A DNA stretch of 64,000 bases from Takakia lepidozioides (GCA_030704615.1 CM060732.1:26906001-26970000), one strand, 5' to 3'; shown: positions 32,834 through 45,894, counted from the stretch's first letter. Translations and numbers: made by a program. The notes: a model not told the origin generated them from the sequence alone.

Positions 32834-33420
32834 CTAAGTGCTGAACCAACAGAAGCAACAACATTGCTTTGTACGTAGAGATCGAGCCACCGAACGATCC
32901 CCCACGTTAATACATGTGAGGTCAAAGGCGAGTTCAGAATGAACCAAGTTGGTCAGATACACTCGATCATCAAGTGGAGGAGTTTGAAGTCCATGTGGTA
33001 AGATCAAAGTAAGTTGCCCACGTAACAGCTGATACAACATATAAGGACCGTCTATCTTAAGCTTAGCTTTGCATGCTTACCATGTTGTAATATAAAACAT
33101 ATAGTTTGCCCTACTTGGAATTGGCCAGTATACTTCATCCTCTGGTTGTAGTTCCTGGCCTAAGCAGCTTGTGCCACCACAATATTGCTTGAAGCTTCAC
33201 GCCAGAGTTGAAGCATATGATAGACATCGGCTAGTTAACAAAAATCCTAATCGGTAAGGATCTCCTAGGGGCGCATCCATGACGCATGATGATTTCTTCA
33301 ACAAATCCACTTAATTAAATAATCACTTGAACACTATCCACCTCCTTGGTGTGAAGGCCAGGATAGACCTCTATCCACTTAATTAAATAATCAGTAGCCA
33401 CACACAAGTAGCTATGACCT
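32834..33420 (-). pseudogene. Ty3/gypsy pol 3' relic (integrase and beyond)
   Basis: On the minus strand from ~33400, the reading WIKVYPGLHTKEVDSVQV, then an interruption, then FVEEIIMRHGCA resembles the integrase core segment around the ...KW.E..P...T..EV.....I..HG.P motif. Further along, 33040-32834 encodes PPLDDRVYLTNLVHSELAFD, of the kind found after the integrase core. Stops and frame changes separate the parts, and no LTR was recognised. Confidence 0.4.
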
Positions 33421-34204
33421 TTAGAAGTGAGTACAAGAGATGGCATACCAGATCTACCCCAACTCTAGCAAAAACATGAGTCGTAGGGAGCAAAGTCATT
33501 GTAGAAACTAATCACTTGTCTCCTAAAGCTTTGCTTATACCACATGAGATTAGTACAAGAAGAGGAAATAAAACTCAAAATTTTGATGCACTAATGTTTG
33601 TGGTGCCACATGTTTCCAAGCCCATGTGACCCTGGAAGATTTAGTGACTCTGGATGCAACAAGTCCTATAGCTCCTTCTCATATTCTGAATATGTGTTAT
33701 GCAGACCCTCTGATGGATCTTCTCTTTTCAGATCAACAGCCAAACAGACTCTCTTATGACACTTTAGAGATTTGTTCAGCCTTCTTGATGATCATGGTTG
33801 AAAGTGTTTGTGATAGTATGTGAGGCAAAAGTCATGTTATAAGATGAGATGTTGGGAGTTAGTAATCATTCTTTAGTACTTCATTATGATGTAGTTTTTT
33901 GTATCAGTCGCTCGACTCCGGGTTCGTTTTTGCTTGTTCTTGAAGGCCTGAATTTTGTAGCCATAAGCTATACCAAATGAGGCAAGGATTTAGTAGTAGG
34001 AGATCATTTGATGCAGTCATACTCCAGCGATGCCAATCAGGACATTTGCCAGCATGGATTCTTGAGATATTTCGCAAACAGATTTTCTACCATCTTGTCT
34101 CCCATAACTTCATGAGTGGAAAATCGTTCAAGGAATATATTAGAGACGGCTGGGTCCCTTGCTACTTGGAGGTAATTCGGAGCCAGTTGGACACAATTTT
34201 GAAA
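33421..34204. other. Retroelement debris, no intact gene
   Basis: Short open frames lie just upstream of the integrase zinc-finger fragment and probably belong to the same decayed + strand element. No motif is firm enough to name. Confidence 0.3.
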
Positions 34205-34336
34205 TAATTCCACTACTCTCTTTATATGGGACATCTTGGCATTAAGAAAACTATTGTCCACATCCAGGAGATCATCTACTATTGGAAGGGAATTCAACGC
34301 TATGTGACCTTGTACATTTCCAAGTGTGAAGGGTGT
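34205..34336 (+). pseudogene. Integrase H2C2 zinc-finger fragment
   Basis: One frame without ATG reads FHYSLYMGHLGIKKTIVHIQ, then YYWKGIQRYV and YISKCEGC. This is the N-terminal zinc-binding module of Ty3/gypsy integrases (H...H...C..C), with the first His replaced or shifted. It stops right after CEGCSY, at the edge of a tandem repeat, so it is truncated. Confidence 0.7.
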
Positions 34337-34895
34337 TCATACTAGCAAAGTTTGAAAAGAAGATAAAATCATTAGGATGGGGAACCATTCGTTCGCCCTT
34401 TGATTCAATTTTGATTCATGTCATACTTGTCAAGGCTATGTACAACATATTAGCAAAGTTTGAAAACAAACAAAATAATTTGGATGGGGAACCGTTTGTT
34501 CGCCCTTTCGATCAATTTTGATTCAATGTCATACTTGTCTAGGACCTGTCAGATGGTATGTAGAACATACTGACGAAGTTTGAAAACAAACAAAAATAAT
34601 TTGGATGATGAACCATTTGTTTGCCATTTCAATCAATTTTGATTGATCCCATACTTATCCACGACCTGTCAGATGGTATATATAACATACTGACAAAGTT
34701 TGAAAACAAACAAATTTAATCATTTCGACATGGAACCATTCGTTGGCCACTTTGAACCACTTCTGATTGATCTCGTACTTATCCACGATCTGTCATATGG
34801 TATGTATAATATATTAGCCCAGTTTGAAAACAACATAAAATCATTTGGATGGGGAACGGTTTGTTTACCATGCAAACAAATTTATTGCGATAGGC
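34337..34895. repeat. Five-copy tandem repeat, ~110-120 bp units
   Basis: Copies begin near 34345, 34454, 34573, 34692 and 34817 with variants of GCAAAGTTTGAAAACAAA. Each contains GGATGGGGAACC and a CATACTTGTC / CATACTTATCC segment. The array directly abuts the integrase fragment. The repeat may derive from an internal retroelement region. Confidence 0.85.
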
Positions 34896-35559
34896 CCATG
34901 AGCGCTCCAACACAGCTGGGTGCATGATACCGTCATCAACCCTAAAGGTTCATATTTGGACCCATAAACTATGAGTACTTCTTAACCATTAGCATGCCTC
35001 AATTTCAAACCTAGAACTCTAACAATATTTTGCATGGGAATATCAGACATAATATAGCCCTTTCAATATTAAAAAATAAAATGTGACATTGTGTAAAAGC
35101 GGACTGATATTCTGAGCTAGTAGATCGAATAGGTTTCAACAGCTCACAATGCAAGACCTTAAAGTTAGTGGACAACATACCTCTAGTGTCATTCACAACT
35201 GCAGCGTGTTGGAGCGGAGGATCTCTCGTCCCCTGACCGAGAGATTGTTTTAGTTTAAAGTCCCTGATGATGTAGTTGCAATAGTATCCACCTTCTTGTT
35301 TTTTTTATGAATTGTGAAACTTTAAGGTTGTATTGACAAAATTTAGTAAAAGGTTCAAGACTCCCACACATGAAACAAGAAGCCACTTGTCTTTCGTATT
35401 TGTGTCCACTTGGGGTTTTCCCTCAATCACTACCATTGTTTTGACTCCTAGCCTTGGGCTATACACGTTAAGCGAACACATGACGGCCATGGGGTGAGAG
35501 AGGAGCAAAAGTGGCCCTAAAGTCTCTACCTCATTCAATGGTTCGGGTGATCTATTGGT
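34896..35559. other. No gene seen
   Basis: No repeat or coding feature is recognised apart from weak minus-strand open frames. Confidence 0.35.
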
Positions 35560-35678
35560 GAGAAAATTGCATGCTTTGGAGAGAAGAAGGGGCTGGGAAG
35601 GCCGATCAGATAGCCCGAGCCTTGGAGCGCCGCAAAGGAGAGGAGCAACGAGCTGCACGTGCTATTCAAGATGCCAAG
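35560..35678 (+). other. Exon-like open segment with charged helix
   Basis: One frame without ATG reads KADQIARALERRKGEEQRAA then RAIQDAK and ends at AAG|GTCTTC, a possible donor. The Arg/Glu/Ala periodicity resembles a long helix of a real protein. No family is recognised; it may be a lone captured or leftover exon. Confidence 0.25.
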
Positions 35679-36409
35679 GTCTTCCTCCCTCCATTTTTTT
35701 GTGTCTTTGTCTGTCTTTTAGGTCTCCATTCTGCCTCTCATTGACCTTTCAGATGCCTGACATGACATTGTAAAATAGAAAAAGAAATTCATTATGTCCC
35801 CAGGAGGCCCAGAGGACCTATGGACCCAAAGAAGGTAGAGGGAAACACCTAAGCAACTAGACAGACTTGTTCTCTTACCCGGTCGTTCATCTGAACTTCA
35901 TAAAATCACGACGTGCCGTCTCCTCTTGCTTATAAACATTGTCTTGTTGCCTCCTTCACCCTTCCCCTGCGACAGCTCCAATGTATCTGGTTCCTGTGAC
36001 TTCATGCTGCCATTACAAGATGCAAGAGTGCTGGAAGTGTAGCTATATATACTGATGTGTGGTGTCCTCCCTCCTTAGCGTGTATCAGGTACACTGAATG
36101 TGAAGTCTTCACCTTGAGGCTAACTTGGCTGACATCATCGTTGTGACGTCTTATTGACATGTAGCTTGGGGCTTAGCTGAATATCGTTGATGAAACTCTT
36201 AGACTTTGTCAGATGCATTGGCGAGGTTGGATGAAAGTTCCCACGTTTGTTCGCTAATGTCGTAGCTTTTCCAATATATTAAATACTCAAGATGTTTATA
36301 CTTGATGCGAGAGTCTAGGACTTCATCGACTTCATATTCGATTTCCTGATTGACTTCGATTGGAGTTGGTGAGAGAAGACAAATCGCGGGAAAAAATAAA
36401 TAAAAACCC
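35679..36409. other. No gene seen
   Basis: Ordinary AT-leaning spacer with nothing recognised. Confidence 0.35.
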
Positions 36410-36589
36410 TAGTGTGGGAACCTGATCCGGAACCGCCACTGACCCCCCCAGTTCCAGTTCCTGGAAAAACCCGTATCCACCGGTTCCGGTTCTGGAACCG
36501 TCGTCCCTGCTCCCCCGATTTCGGTTTCGGTTCCTGGGAACCGGAACCACCAGTTCCAACCCGCCTAAGCGGGTACCCGCACAACACTG
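36410..36589. mobile_element. Right end of a hAT-type non-autonomous element
   Basis: The sequence ends ACCCGCACAACACTG (36575-36589), identical to the terminal repeat of the element at 6218-7076. The preceding ~160 bp are packed with GGAACC / GGTTCC variants, parallel to the ACCCGG arrays of the first element. A matching left end was not found, so the copy is truncated or its left end has diverged. Confidence 0.6.
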
Positions 36590-36604
36590 GTGTGAACCTT
36601 GAGC

Positions 36605-36739
36605 CCTATGACCAATCACATTTTTCGGGGGGTTCTATCAAACAACTGTTTGCCAAGTGGCACAAATGATGAGTCTCGGGCCCAACAATGGTGGCTCATG
36701 CAGCCTGACCCAAGCAGTTATGATGTGATTGGTCATAGG
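36605..36739. repeat. Small inverted-repeat element (MITE-like)
   Basis: Perfect 17-bp inverted arms CCTATGACCAATCACAT (36605-36621) and ATGTGATTGGTCATAGG (36723-36739) enclose 101 bp. A third GGTCATAGGG stands at 36751-36760. No clear target duplication was found. Confidence 0.6.
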
Positions 36740-36905
36740 AACTATAACGGTCATAGGGTATTTTACCCTAATCATGACCGACAAAAATTCACCGTTAGAT
36801 CTTCCGCCATCGTTAGATGAACTGTCATAGGTCTGTCTACCCTAATAGTCTCCACAACCTTTCAATTACTTTGGTTAGTAATCCAACTTCTATGTAAACT
36901 CGGAC

Positions 36906-37760
36906 TCAAGACCAAAAGAGAGAGAAGACTCCGGCCGAAGCCAGTGTAACTAAGAGCCACTTCCATTTTGATACTGTCACAACAGACGTATCCATCGTAG
37001 ATGTCACTGGTCCTGCGCCTGGTAGATTAATCCCCAATCTGGTCACAATGGCTTTCTGGTACTCAATCATACTCTGCATCTGTAATTTTAATTCTGCCAT
37101 GTCACATCCTTGTGATTCCACCAGTTTGTCCAAGCCATCCATCCTGCCAACTACTGTAGAATATGCGAGACTTCCCTCCTGCCAATCCATGAAAACTTGC
37201 CCAAGTATGAATCAAACCAAAAAAACCTAGCATGAACGACCATTGGAAAGAAAACCCAGGCCAAAAGCCGTGAAAAAAACCCTAGCAACCTATGATGCAG
37301 CAACCACTCTAGCAAATGTGGAAAACACACTTACCCGCCTGTCACTCCCAGCTGACAACCGTGACACTGAACCCTCTTGAATTTCATATAATGTATCCCT
37401 GTCTCTCTCTTATTGTCTTGGTTGCCTTTAGCCATGTCTTTCAACCTCAAGTTGACCTCCTAAACCACAGACTCAATAGACTTAAACATCCTATGTCGGC
37501 CCCATGCCTGAATTTCACGAGGTAGACCTTTGAGAAATTATACTTTTAACATTCTTTGCATAGTTGGCTTATTTGGGAAATTTTCAGATGTTGCCCTGAT
37601 CTTTAAGTGTAGGAAATTTGTCCAAAGTGACTTACTTTCTTCATAAGGCTTGGAGCACAACTTATCAAGACAATCCAAGGGACAGTTGTAGGTTTAAAGA
37701 GCATTATTGCCTTATTCACAAGGTGGTTCTAGTCTAAATGAGGATCATCCATCACAACAA
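36906..37760 (-). pseudogene. LTR-retrotransposon gag relic
   Basis: From ~37720 on the minus strand: DCLDKLCSKPYEESKSLWTN, then NKPTMQRMLKV, a stop, FLKGLPREIQAWG and VNLRLKDMAKG. Further downstream (37190-36906) a separate frame encodes a helical stretch (GRMDGLDKLVESQGCDMAEL) and a Pro/Gly segment. FL.GLP.EI.AW is a gag-core hallmark. Stops and frame changes show it is dead. Like the relic at 2.3-3.0 kb it lies on the minus strand. Confidence 0.5.
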
Positions 37761-40554
37761 CTTGCAACAAATCAAAACCTCCATTTTCATGCTCATTCCA
37801 AATCTTCACATTCAAGTGTGTCGCTCTGCCTACCACACTAGCGGCTGCTGCTGGCGGAGGGGCGTTGACATGGCTTCGACCTGGTGCCTACATGTCACAT
37901 TACTGTGAAATATGGATTTTTAGGCATTGTCCACTGGAAATCCACAATTTTAGGAAGACATTTGGTCGCGAGGCGATTCTCCCACCATCGCGAAGCTGGT
38001 CTCTCCGGCCCCATTGTGCAATGGTCTCTCCTACCGATTTTTTTGCCGTTGGGCTTCTACTATAGTGTGGTAGCCAATTCATTGCCGCTTGGTGACATGG
38101 ACCTATATCATCCAACAATCCCTAGCCTGCAATGTCCACTTTAGTGTTGTTGGTGTGCCGCTTGTGTGGTACGGGCCTAAGTAACAGTAATAACAAGGGT
38201 CTGACCCATGTACATTCTTTCTCCTACAAATGAACAAATACATATTTATATCTCATCACCAAATAAAAATACAACAATGTAAGAAGAAGATAGGAAAGAG
38301 ATTTATCTTTACTTTATCATATACAGCTTTTTCCTCATTGAAGGCCTCTTCAAAACCGAAGTAGACGACCATTCTTCAATTCTCCATTAATTATTCATTG
38401 CGGTTCTCATTTCCTTCAAAGTTTTATTAATGTGACTGTACATTAAAAAATAAATAAACAAGATAAAACCAAAAAACTGATGCAAGTAGGGGCCAACCCA
38501 TCTCCGAGGAGTTCCATTAAATTTTTTTTGTAAAGTCACACTCATTTCCCATAAGAGATCGAGTCTTTGTGACCAGTCACTTCCATGCCACACTCCCAAG
38601 GAACAAGGACTTCCTCCATACGAGTAATCTTTACACCCCAACCTGTTTTATTGGAAGAACTTTGTCCTTCACCTTAGAAAATGCCGCAATCAACTTATCG
38701 ATGATCAAACGCAAGTGGTTTTGACCAATTGGAGAAGCAGTAAACCACACACCATTAGATTTTTTTTCACTTCGGGTCCTGGCTTGTTAAGAGGCATGAC
38801 AATATGCCGATGTCTAACCAACTCTTTATAGGCATTGATAACATCATCAATAGGACAATCAACAACAAGTCGATGCCTATCAACAAAACACCTAGTAATG
38901 TGTATACGTCAAAGTCTGGACGTTTTGGCAAAACCTAAGCACCAACCCAGTACGAAGCTACAGAAGACTGAATTCATCAAAATCAACATTTATGAGCTTT
39001 TGGCATCCCTTGATAAAAAATTTCGGCATACAAAATAGCCAAATCTTAGATTTAGGATAGTTGGTGATGTCGATTCAATTGTCAAGACATTAGATTTCTT
39101 GATAGTCTTTCAAAGACTGACATTTGATGCTCGCAAGGCTGCTTCATCATCTACTATTTTTATTGGACGATATCTCACGTCAATAAAAATGTTAAATGAC
39201 GTTGAAGGTGCTTTCCCGGTCTCAATAAGATGTTGGTCTGTCTTTGTCTGATTAACCTTCCAAAGCCTCTTATCAAAGTCTGGATGTTGCAGTACAACTC
39301 AAAAATAGTTAAAACACAAGTTACCAATGAACAAAGATAAACACCATAAACATCATAATGGATGAGTACCTTGTTGGAGGGTATAAACTGCCATCATCTT
39401 TTGTCACCTGAAGGTGCACATCTCCACAAGATGTTTATAATGTTTTCATTCATATCTTGTAAAACTACTATGTGGCATCCTACAGGATTTGAACCTATGA
39501 CCCACCAACTTGGAAAGTTGTTGTTGTATCCAATTGAGCTAAGAATGTAGTACATTACTAACTACTTCTCAAAGAAAACGTGAACTCCAAAGAAGAAATA
39601 TAGTTTTTTCATAATCAGAACATCGAAAGCACCTCCACTATTTTTTGGCCCATAGTTCAAACATGCTCTCCGGTCTCATTTACTGACATTCTCTAACTCA
39701 TTTTCATTGACATCAAAGAACAAAGATTTAGAGATTTTGTGCATACATCAATAGTTCGAGTGTGAGACTGACAACATGAATAGGAGAATCACTTTTAGGA
39801 TGAGCGCAAGCCTCATTACAAGGAGCACCATCACGCACATCGAATCATGCAGTCACACAGTCATAGTCACAAAGTACTTCAACATTCCTTTAATAATCCA
39901 TTCATGTCGTCATTCACTCCCTCAGTCAAACATTCATCCATGACATATGTATATAGCAAGTACCTGCATAATCGATACGTGTAACAGACGTAGTCATATA
40001 GGCCACCATTGAATACTTCATCCATTTGTATGTTCATCCATCTTCACATCATTCATGTAATTATATTTTGCGCACAACCCAATGTCGACATGTGTAGTAA
40101 TGTAGTCATTGTAGTACATGTTTTTCCTTGGTCAATGGTCAACCATGCTTGTCCATAGATCCATAGACTGCGGAGTCATATAGTCAGTATATGTCTCCAT
40201 GCAGCACCAATGTCCTTCGCGTCTTTGTAGTCATATTTAGAGTCACGGATTCTATGACTAACAAATAGTGGTAGTCATGAAAACCATCATTTATTGTATT
40301 GTTGTATACCACAATATTTACCTTTGTATTTGACCATCATTTCGTCGACAGTCAGATTTTGCTCTAGGGTCATGTACTTGGCATACAAATTGTTCTAGGA
40401 GTCTAAGAGCTAACTACCCTTAGAACCATGTTTGTCAAAGGTAGGGTCAATACTGTTAAATAAATATTACAGTTGTCCATAAGGTACAGATAGTAGAGAA
40501 TTGCCTCCCACCTGTTCCTACTCAAAATCTGCATCATCGTAGGGCACTTGAGAA
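37761..40554. other. Gene-poor spacer; one decayed tRNA-like sequence
   Basis: No coding region is recognised. On the minus strand, about 39543-39470, a tRNA-like string has TTAGCTCAATTGG (A-box-like), a possible anticodon arm CAAC-TTTCCAA-GTTG and GGTTCAAATCC (B-box). The 5' acceptor strand does not pair with the 3' strand, so this is a pseudo-tRNA or SINE head. Repeated GTCAT / TCATCCA motifs at 39890-40270 resemble the 705-1060 region. Confidence 0.4.
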
Positions 40555-40845
40555 TTAATCACTTACCTTCCAATATAATCGCGTACTAGGTAGTTTTTTT
40601 TTCTTCCCATTAGTATCTGCACCCCCAACCAAGCCTAAAGCTATCACTGCTAGAGGATACCACCACTTACCTCCCTTTAGTGCACCCCTATTGTTGAGGG
40701 TCCTCACATACATATTTGTTATCCTTATCACCCATCGCATTACATGCAAAGGCCACAAAATTTGGAGAAGTCCACTGGAATAGCATCATCAGGCAGGGGC
40801 ATGACCAATGAATTTTACCTCAGGCAATTCAGTGGCTTGAGAATT

Positions 40846-41780
40846 CTACATATCATCCTTGAACATGACAGCAGAAGGCCAGTCTTCCCATTTTTCGGGC
40901 AACTCATACAAATCAAACTCATGGTGGGCATTATCCGTATCCTCACAATAATCCCATATGTTTGGATTTTCAACAGAATGAGGATTGGCCTTAGCATCCT
41001 CTAGTGGATCGTAGTTATCATCACTGTCACTATCACTATCTCCTAACTCATTATCAAGCAATTCAACATCAGGTCCAAGCCCCAACATTTCAGTGATAGT
41101 GCAAGGCATAACATCTTCAAGATTGACAATCTCAGCTAATGATGCTAATACTGAATGCAAACCAAAGCCCGCAAAAAAAGTTACAATATATACTTCGCCT
41201 ACAGCCACAATGTCCCAAGTGGTCTCTATAACAATGCCATATATACTTTCAGGGGCATTAGAAGATCAGCATGTCTTCCAGATGCAAATCACAAACCGTC
41301 TTTCACAGTGGATCCTAAAATCCCAAAATCGTCCTCATTTTGGCTGCGACCAGTCATATCCCTTGTGACACATTCGAAGCTGCGAAGGGAATAAAAAACA
41401 TAATATGGTTCAAAACCCATCGCTCCAACTCTCCAAAATCAAGAGGACAGGTTGGTTGCTTACCTTGCAATCTTGCAAGGCTCTTCAGCCTCATTGTGAG
41501 TAGAAGAGCAAGGCTAAAATTCAGGCCACACAGAGGAGTGAAAGAGCTTGTTGAGCTCGGTAGAAAAACCTGTAGAATCTCCTTCCTCTTTCTTTTGAAC
41601 CCAACCAAGAATCTTGGCTGCTTGGCGATGCCAAAGGTAGCGGAAATTAGAAGGTGAAGGCAACGACGACCATGCCGCCCGAGCATGACGCTTCAACTCC
41701 AACAAATAATCCTCATTTGAACAAACTACCCTGCAGCTTGACAATCTAATCGATAGAGGCACCAACACCTCTGACCCCAT
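40846..41780 (-). CDS. Unrecognised gene-like unit with acidic C-terminus
   Basis: Minus-strand ORF 41780-41514 has a good ATG (MGSEVLVPLSIRLSSC) and protein-like composition (HARAAWSSLPSPSNFRYLWH), and ends SSVWPEF. Downstream, 41208-40846 encodes a segment rich in Asp/Glu (LDNELGDSDSDSDDNYDP) ending LPEKWEDWPSAVMFKDDM. The gap could hold an intron, but I could not find a phase-matching junction. No domain is recognised; it may be a small host gene or a mobile-element remnant. Confidence 0.3.
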
Positions 41781-42840
41781 GGAGCGATGGCCTAGGCCTC
41801 TTTCTATAAGTGACTAGGTGCAATGGGAGGAGAATCGTCCAACCCCATCTCTCTATTTCTAAGTGTAGCTTTGACAAACCGCCACAAAACAGTCAATACC
41901 CAATTTGTGTTTCTCGCTTGGTGCTCTTACCACACTATCTCCAAGGCCTAGCCACACACTCTAGTTCCCAATGCCTGCTGATTTCAATGTGAAGGTGAGA
42001 AGCAAATAAACACAGTAAAACAAGTAGGAAGAGAAACAGAAGACAAAGAACACATAATCTCACAACAACGGGAACATGCAAACAAGACCAACGGCCATCT
42101 ACACCACATGCACAAAGGAAAAGCGTGTGAGAGAATCTAATTGGTTGCAACACATGCAAAATACGTTGAGTTGAAGAAAACGAAATTGCGGACGTTCGAT
42201 GGAGCTCTCGCGAGTGGCTGCAGCAGAGGTGTTCCTACGCAAGCCTAATTTGCAAAACCTAACACACATCCATGATTCATTTGAATCGGGCGCCCAATTC
42301 AGGTGTGCCAAGTGCCCATGAATAACTTTCTTTTTTAAAACTCAATCCATGCAGATACATAGAAATATTAAAAAAAATTCTAAACCCAAAAGCCCAAAGC
42401 GGGCCTGGTGGGCGTTTAGGGGTTAAATGGCCAAGTGGTTATTCCCGGTTTGTACTAGCCCTCCCTTAAACCAATAGGAGGGTCTGAAATTGATTGCCGT
42501 TGCCCCTCTTGCCGCTAGTGTGGCATCGTCCTCGCTATTGTGGCCTGTGCCATTGAACACATATTGTATTCTAAAAAATCCAATCCGCTATTTTATATGA
42601 ATATTTAGTAACATAAAATGCTTGAAATTCAATATCTCCCACACCGCAGTCCAAAAATTATGAAACCACCTCGATGCACCCCTATTTATCAAGGGCTTTC
42701 GAGTAGTATCAAGACCCCAGGGCCTTGTGGTTTGAGAGATCTCAACGACGCTACAAACAAAACAAAACAAAACAAACTACCAATTTTAATTTAATATGCT
42801 GAGTATAGTCTTAAAGAGAAACCCTTTGTACATGTAGCAG
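41781..42840. other. No gene seen
   Basis: Possible 5' flank of the minus-strand unit above. Nothing else is recognised. Confidence 0.3.
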
Positions 42841-43098
42841 CACCTAATAGAGTATCTATTTGACGTTGGTGATCATTATTGGGATGAACTTTTTGAGAAC
42901 GAGCTTCCCAAGTATAAAGAGCGGCTGGAGGCTACTCATGGTTGTTTGCTTCTTGGTCTTGCTAATGTGAATACCAGTAATGACCATGTTTTCAGCAACT
43001 TGCAAAATTGTCCCATTGCTATCAACTATGTTGTTGATCCAAAATCTCTTACTGAATTTGCACCAACTTCATCGGATAATTCTTCAAAGTTGTATTAG
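42841..43098 (+). other. Orphan terminal-exon-like open segment
   Basis: After an acceptor-like TGTAGCAG (42833-42840) an uninterrupted 85-codon frame reads EYLFDVGDHYWDELFENELP, KYKERLEATHGCLL, NVNTSNDHVFSNLQNCPIAI and ends in TAG at 43096-43098. It has no ATG at the start and lacks upstream exons. The composition is that of a real protein, but I do not recognise the family. It may be the last exon of a lost or displaced gene. Confidence 0.35.
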
Positions 43099-45886
43099 AA
43101 GCTGACTTGATTGCTGTATGAATCTGTGAAGACGTAGATTAATGGAAGATGATTCAGATTGTTGTCTTACATAAATGATTAAGATAGAATCTATCGGGAA
43201 TAATTTTTGAAACATTGATTCTATCGAATTTTTCAACTCAGATTCTCTCATGCCATTGACATTGAAAACTTTGCAAATGAATTGATCTTTGACATTGATC
43301 CAAGGTTGATCATATTCTTTCAATAAAATTGTATTCACAATCATTCAATTTCACTTGCGGTGTCATTTTCTAAGTTCTTAATTGTGTACAATGGATGGAT
43401 TTTTTTTAAAAGATTTTTTAACTGTAAACTAAAGAAACCATGCATAAAAGAAAAAGAAATGAGGCCATAGAAAGAAATTTTACAATGCCCAAAAGGTTAG
43501 TGTCAATGGGGGTGGCCAAGGACTTGGTTTAATCATGGGCATACCTAAACACTCCACAAGGAATTTCCCCAAGAAGGAATCGCCCCTCCAAAACACAAGG
43601 GGGTGCAGGTTCTATGGAGACCTTTATGATCGCCCCTACTGAAAATGTGCCAACCTTCTAATCAATCTAGTTAAATCGATTGCCTTCCACATTGAGGTTG
43701 CGGGCCCTGTAAAAAGAAGAAACAATTGCATTTTGATTGGGGCACCCCTTGGTGAAGAGATGAGCACTGTTGGGTGAGTATATCACTCACGACATGACCT
43801 ACGGCCCCGACTTGTCAATATGAAAACACATTAAAAGCCCACCAGGCGTGAGGAAACAAAGATTTTTGTTGTCCGGCCAACATGCATGATTTATCCTTTT
43901 TTCCTTGCCGGACATGGATATAAGGCTTGATCTAGAAGCCCGTCAGTCATATATAAGGCAAGTCAGGAATTATATATATATATATATATATATATGTTTC
44001 GTTTCATTTCAGAGCAAGAAGGAGAAAAAAAATCTTGCTTAAAACATAAGCCATAAATACATAGATAAGTGAGTCAAACTAATAAGGTGCATTCATAGAG
44101 TGACGAGTCCATATTAAAATTTTAATGTCTCAAAAAGTTGAAAACTCTCAATGAGTTTTTCATTTCCTTCAATGATGTTATTTTTCATTGGAAATATTGA
44201 TTTGGCCGATTCACCACCACCAACAAACCCCTATAAACCTCACTACCATTCAAACCATGGCTCAAGTATCTCACGACCCTTGCCCTCATTCACTAGCCAT
44301 GACAAGCCCAACCCGTATGCCCACATATCTAACCTTTGGCGGGCCTGGGGAGCGCCTAACCCGACCGTGCAGGTCTTAGGATGGAACCACGTAGAGGCAA
44401 ACCTGCCTGTCCAAAGCAACTGGGGCGGTCAGGGTTGGACACATTGGTGTGCTTACCCTGGTATGTAGTATGTACCCGGGTCTCACCGATGTATCTGCCC
44501 AACACTGGAAGACACATCTTTTTGCGACCCCACAAGTATGTGGGGGCGTCCTTTAGAGAATATACTATTTAGACCAACAGGTTGCTTTTAACGTGGGGGT
44601 TTTGATGGGCCCATTGGAAGCGGAGTTTCTTTTAATTGTGGCGCGAGTGGCTTCCATGAGAACCTAAGTGGAGCATGTATGGCTATGGTATAAAGTGCAG
44701 ATTCCAAACGAGTATGATAATATGAGAACTGGACCCTCCGTTCTACCACCCATCTCTAGGATTGTGACACGTGGCTCCCTCTTGCGACCCTGTGGCCAAA
44801 GATATGGGCCCACCAGATCACATTTTTCAAGATCCAGAGTTTTTTCACCTCATTTCCATTAACCATGTCGCCAAGACCTCTGCCAGTCAAATTTTGGCAT
44901 GCTTGCAGCGTGTGTGCCTTATGGTTCATCCGGGGTTTTAATATTTTTCCCCACAATAACTTACAATAAAGTTCTCAAGGGCTACTTCCCCTTTCTGTTT
45001 TATAAAAAAAAAGAAAAAAAAAAAGGGCATGGTTGGGCCCTTGCAACCTGGTGATAGTGCACTGTGGGCAACCAGGTGATGCAGGGTTCCAATTTCAAAT
45101 CTGCTATATTTGTGAAGCGTAGTGGGTCTCAGGTTCGGTCTCCTGAAAAGAGGGTTATCCCCCTTCCACCCCCCCCCCCCCCTCCTCTTGTGAATTGGGA
45201 GCCTTTGCGCCCATGTTCTCTTTTTTAACAGAGTGTTCAGTCTTCTATAAATAGATTGATTAAATTATAGATAATGTCATCCAGAAATAGGTCAATTATA
45301 TGAAATTATGCTTGCTTACAACAGGTTGACAACAAGTCGCCTAAAATGGCTCCGCCCTTGAGATGTTCATCTCGATCTATATCTATGAAGTTAGGACTAT
45401 AAACTATCAAAATAAAATAAAGTTGCTAGAAAAAATGAAATGTAACACTTAAATAAGTTTTCCTTTTTAAAAAAAAACAAAATTTTTTTTGTTAAAAAAC
45501 GAAATACCTACAGTTCATGTCACATGTCACGCTAGTATAATAAAGGAAAGCAAGGGATAAAACTGATCGAACTAAACCTGATGGAACTGAAAAGAATTGA
45601 ATATAATGGAACTGAGCCTTTGACATAACTCTGTCATAACTCTGTCATGGTCCCCAGAACGAAAGGGAGTTGTGGGGTCCCCCCTCTCCACTGGCTGCAA
45701 TGAATGCAGGCTGGCCAGGGCTAACCGGTGGCCCATGGGCTGCCTATGTGGCTAGCCTTGGGATACACCATGAGAAACAAGGCCCAGTGCAGAACTGAGT
45801 TAGAGGTCTGGCAAGCGAAACCCACATCTGCTTTAGTGATGGATTCAATCAGAAATTCATGAGGACCTTCCAGAAAACACACCCAA
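43099..45886. other. Gene-poor spacer with simple repeats
   Basis: It contains a (TA)n tract at about 43973-43995, an A-rich tract at 45003-45026 and a C-run at ~45169-45183. No coding or RNA gene is recognised. Confidence 0.45.
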
Positions 45887-45894
45887 GTTTTTAC

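Noticed and set aside
39470-39543. A functional tRNA-Gly gene on the minus strand
   Set aside because: The B-box and a possible TCC anticodon are visible, but the acceptor stem does not pair and the anticodon stem is irregular; a relic is more likely.
44501-44520. CCCAACACTG as another hAT end
   Set aside because: No partner left end and no 8-bp duplication could be found around it.
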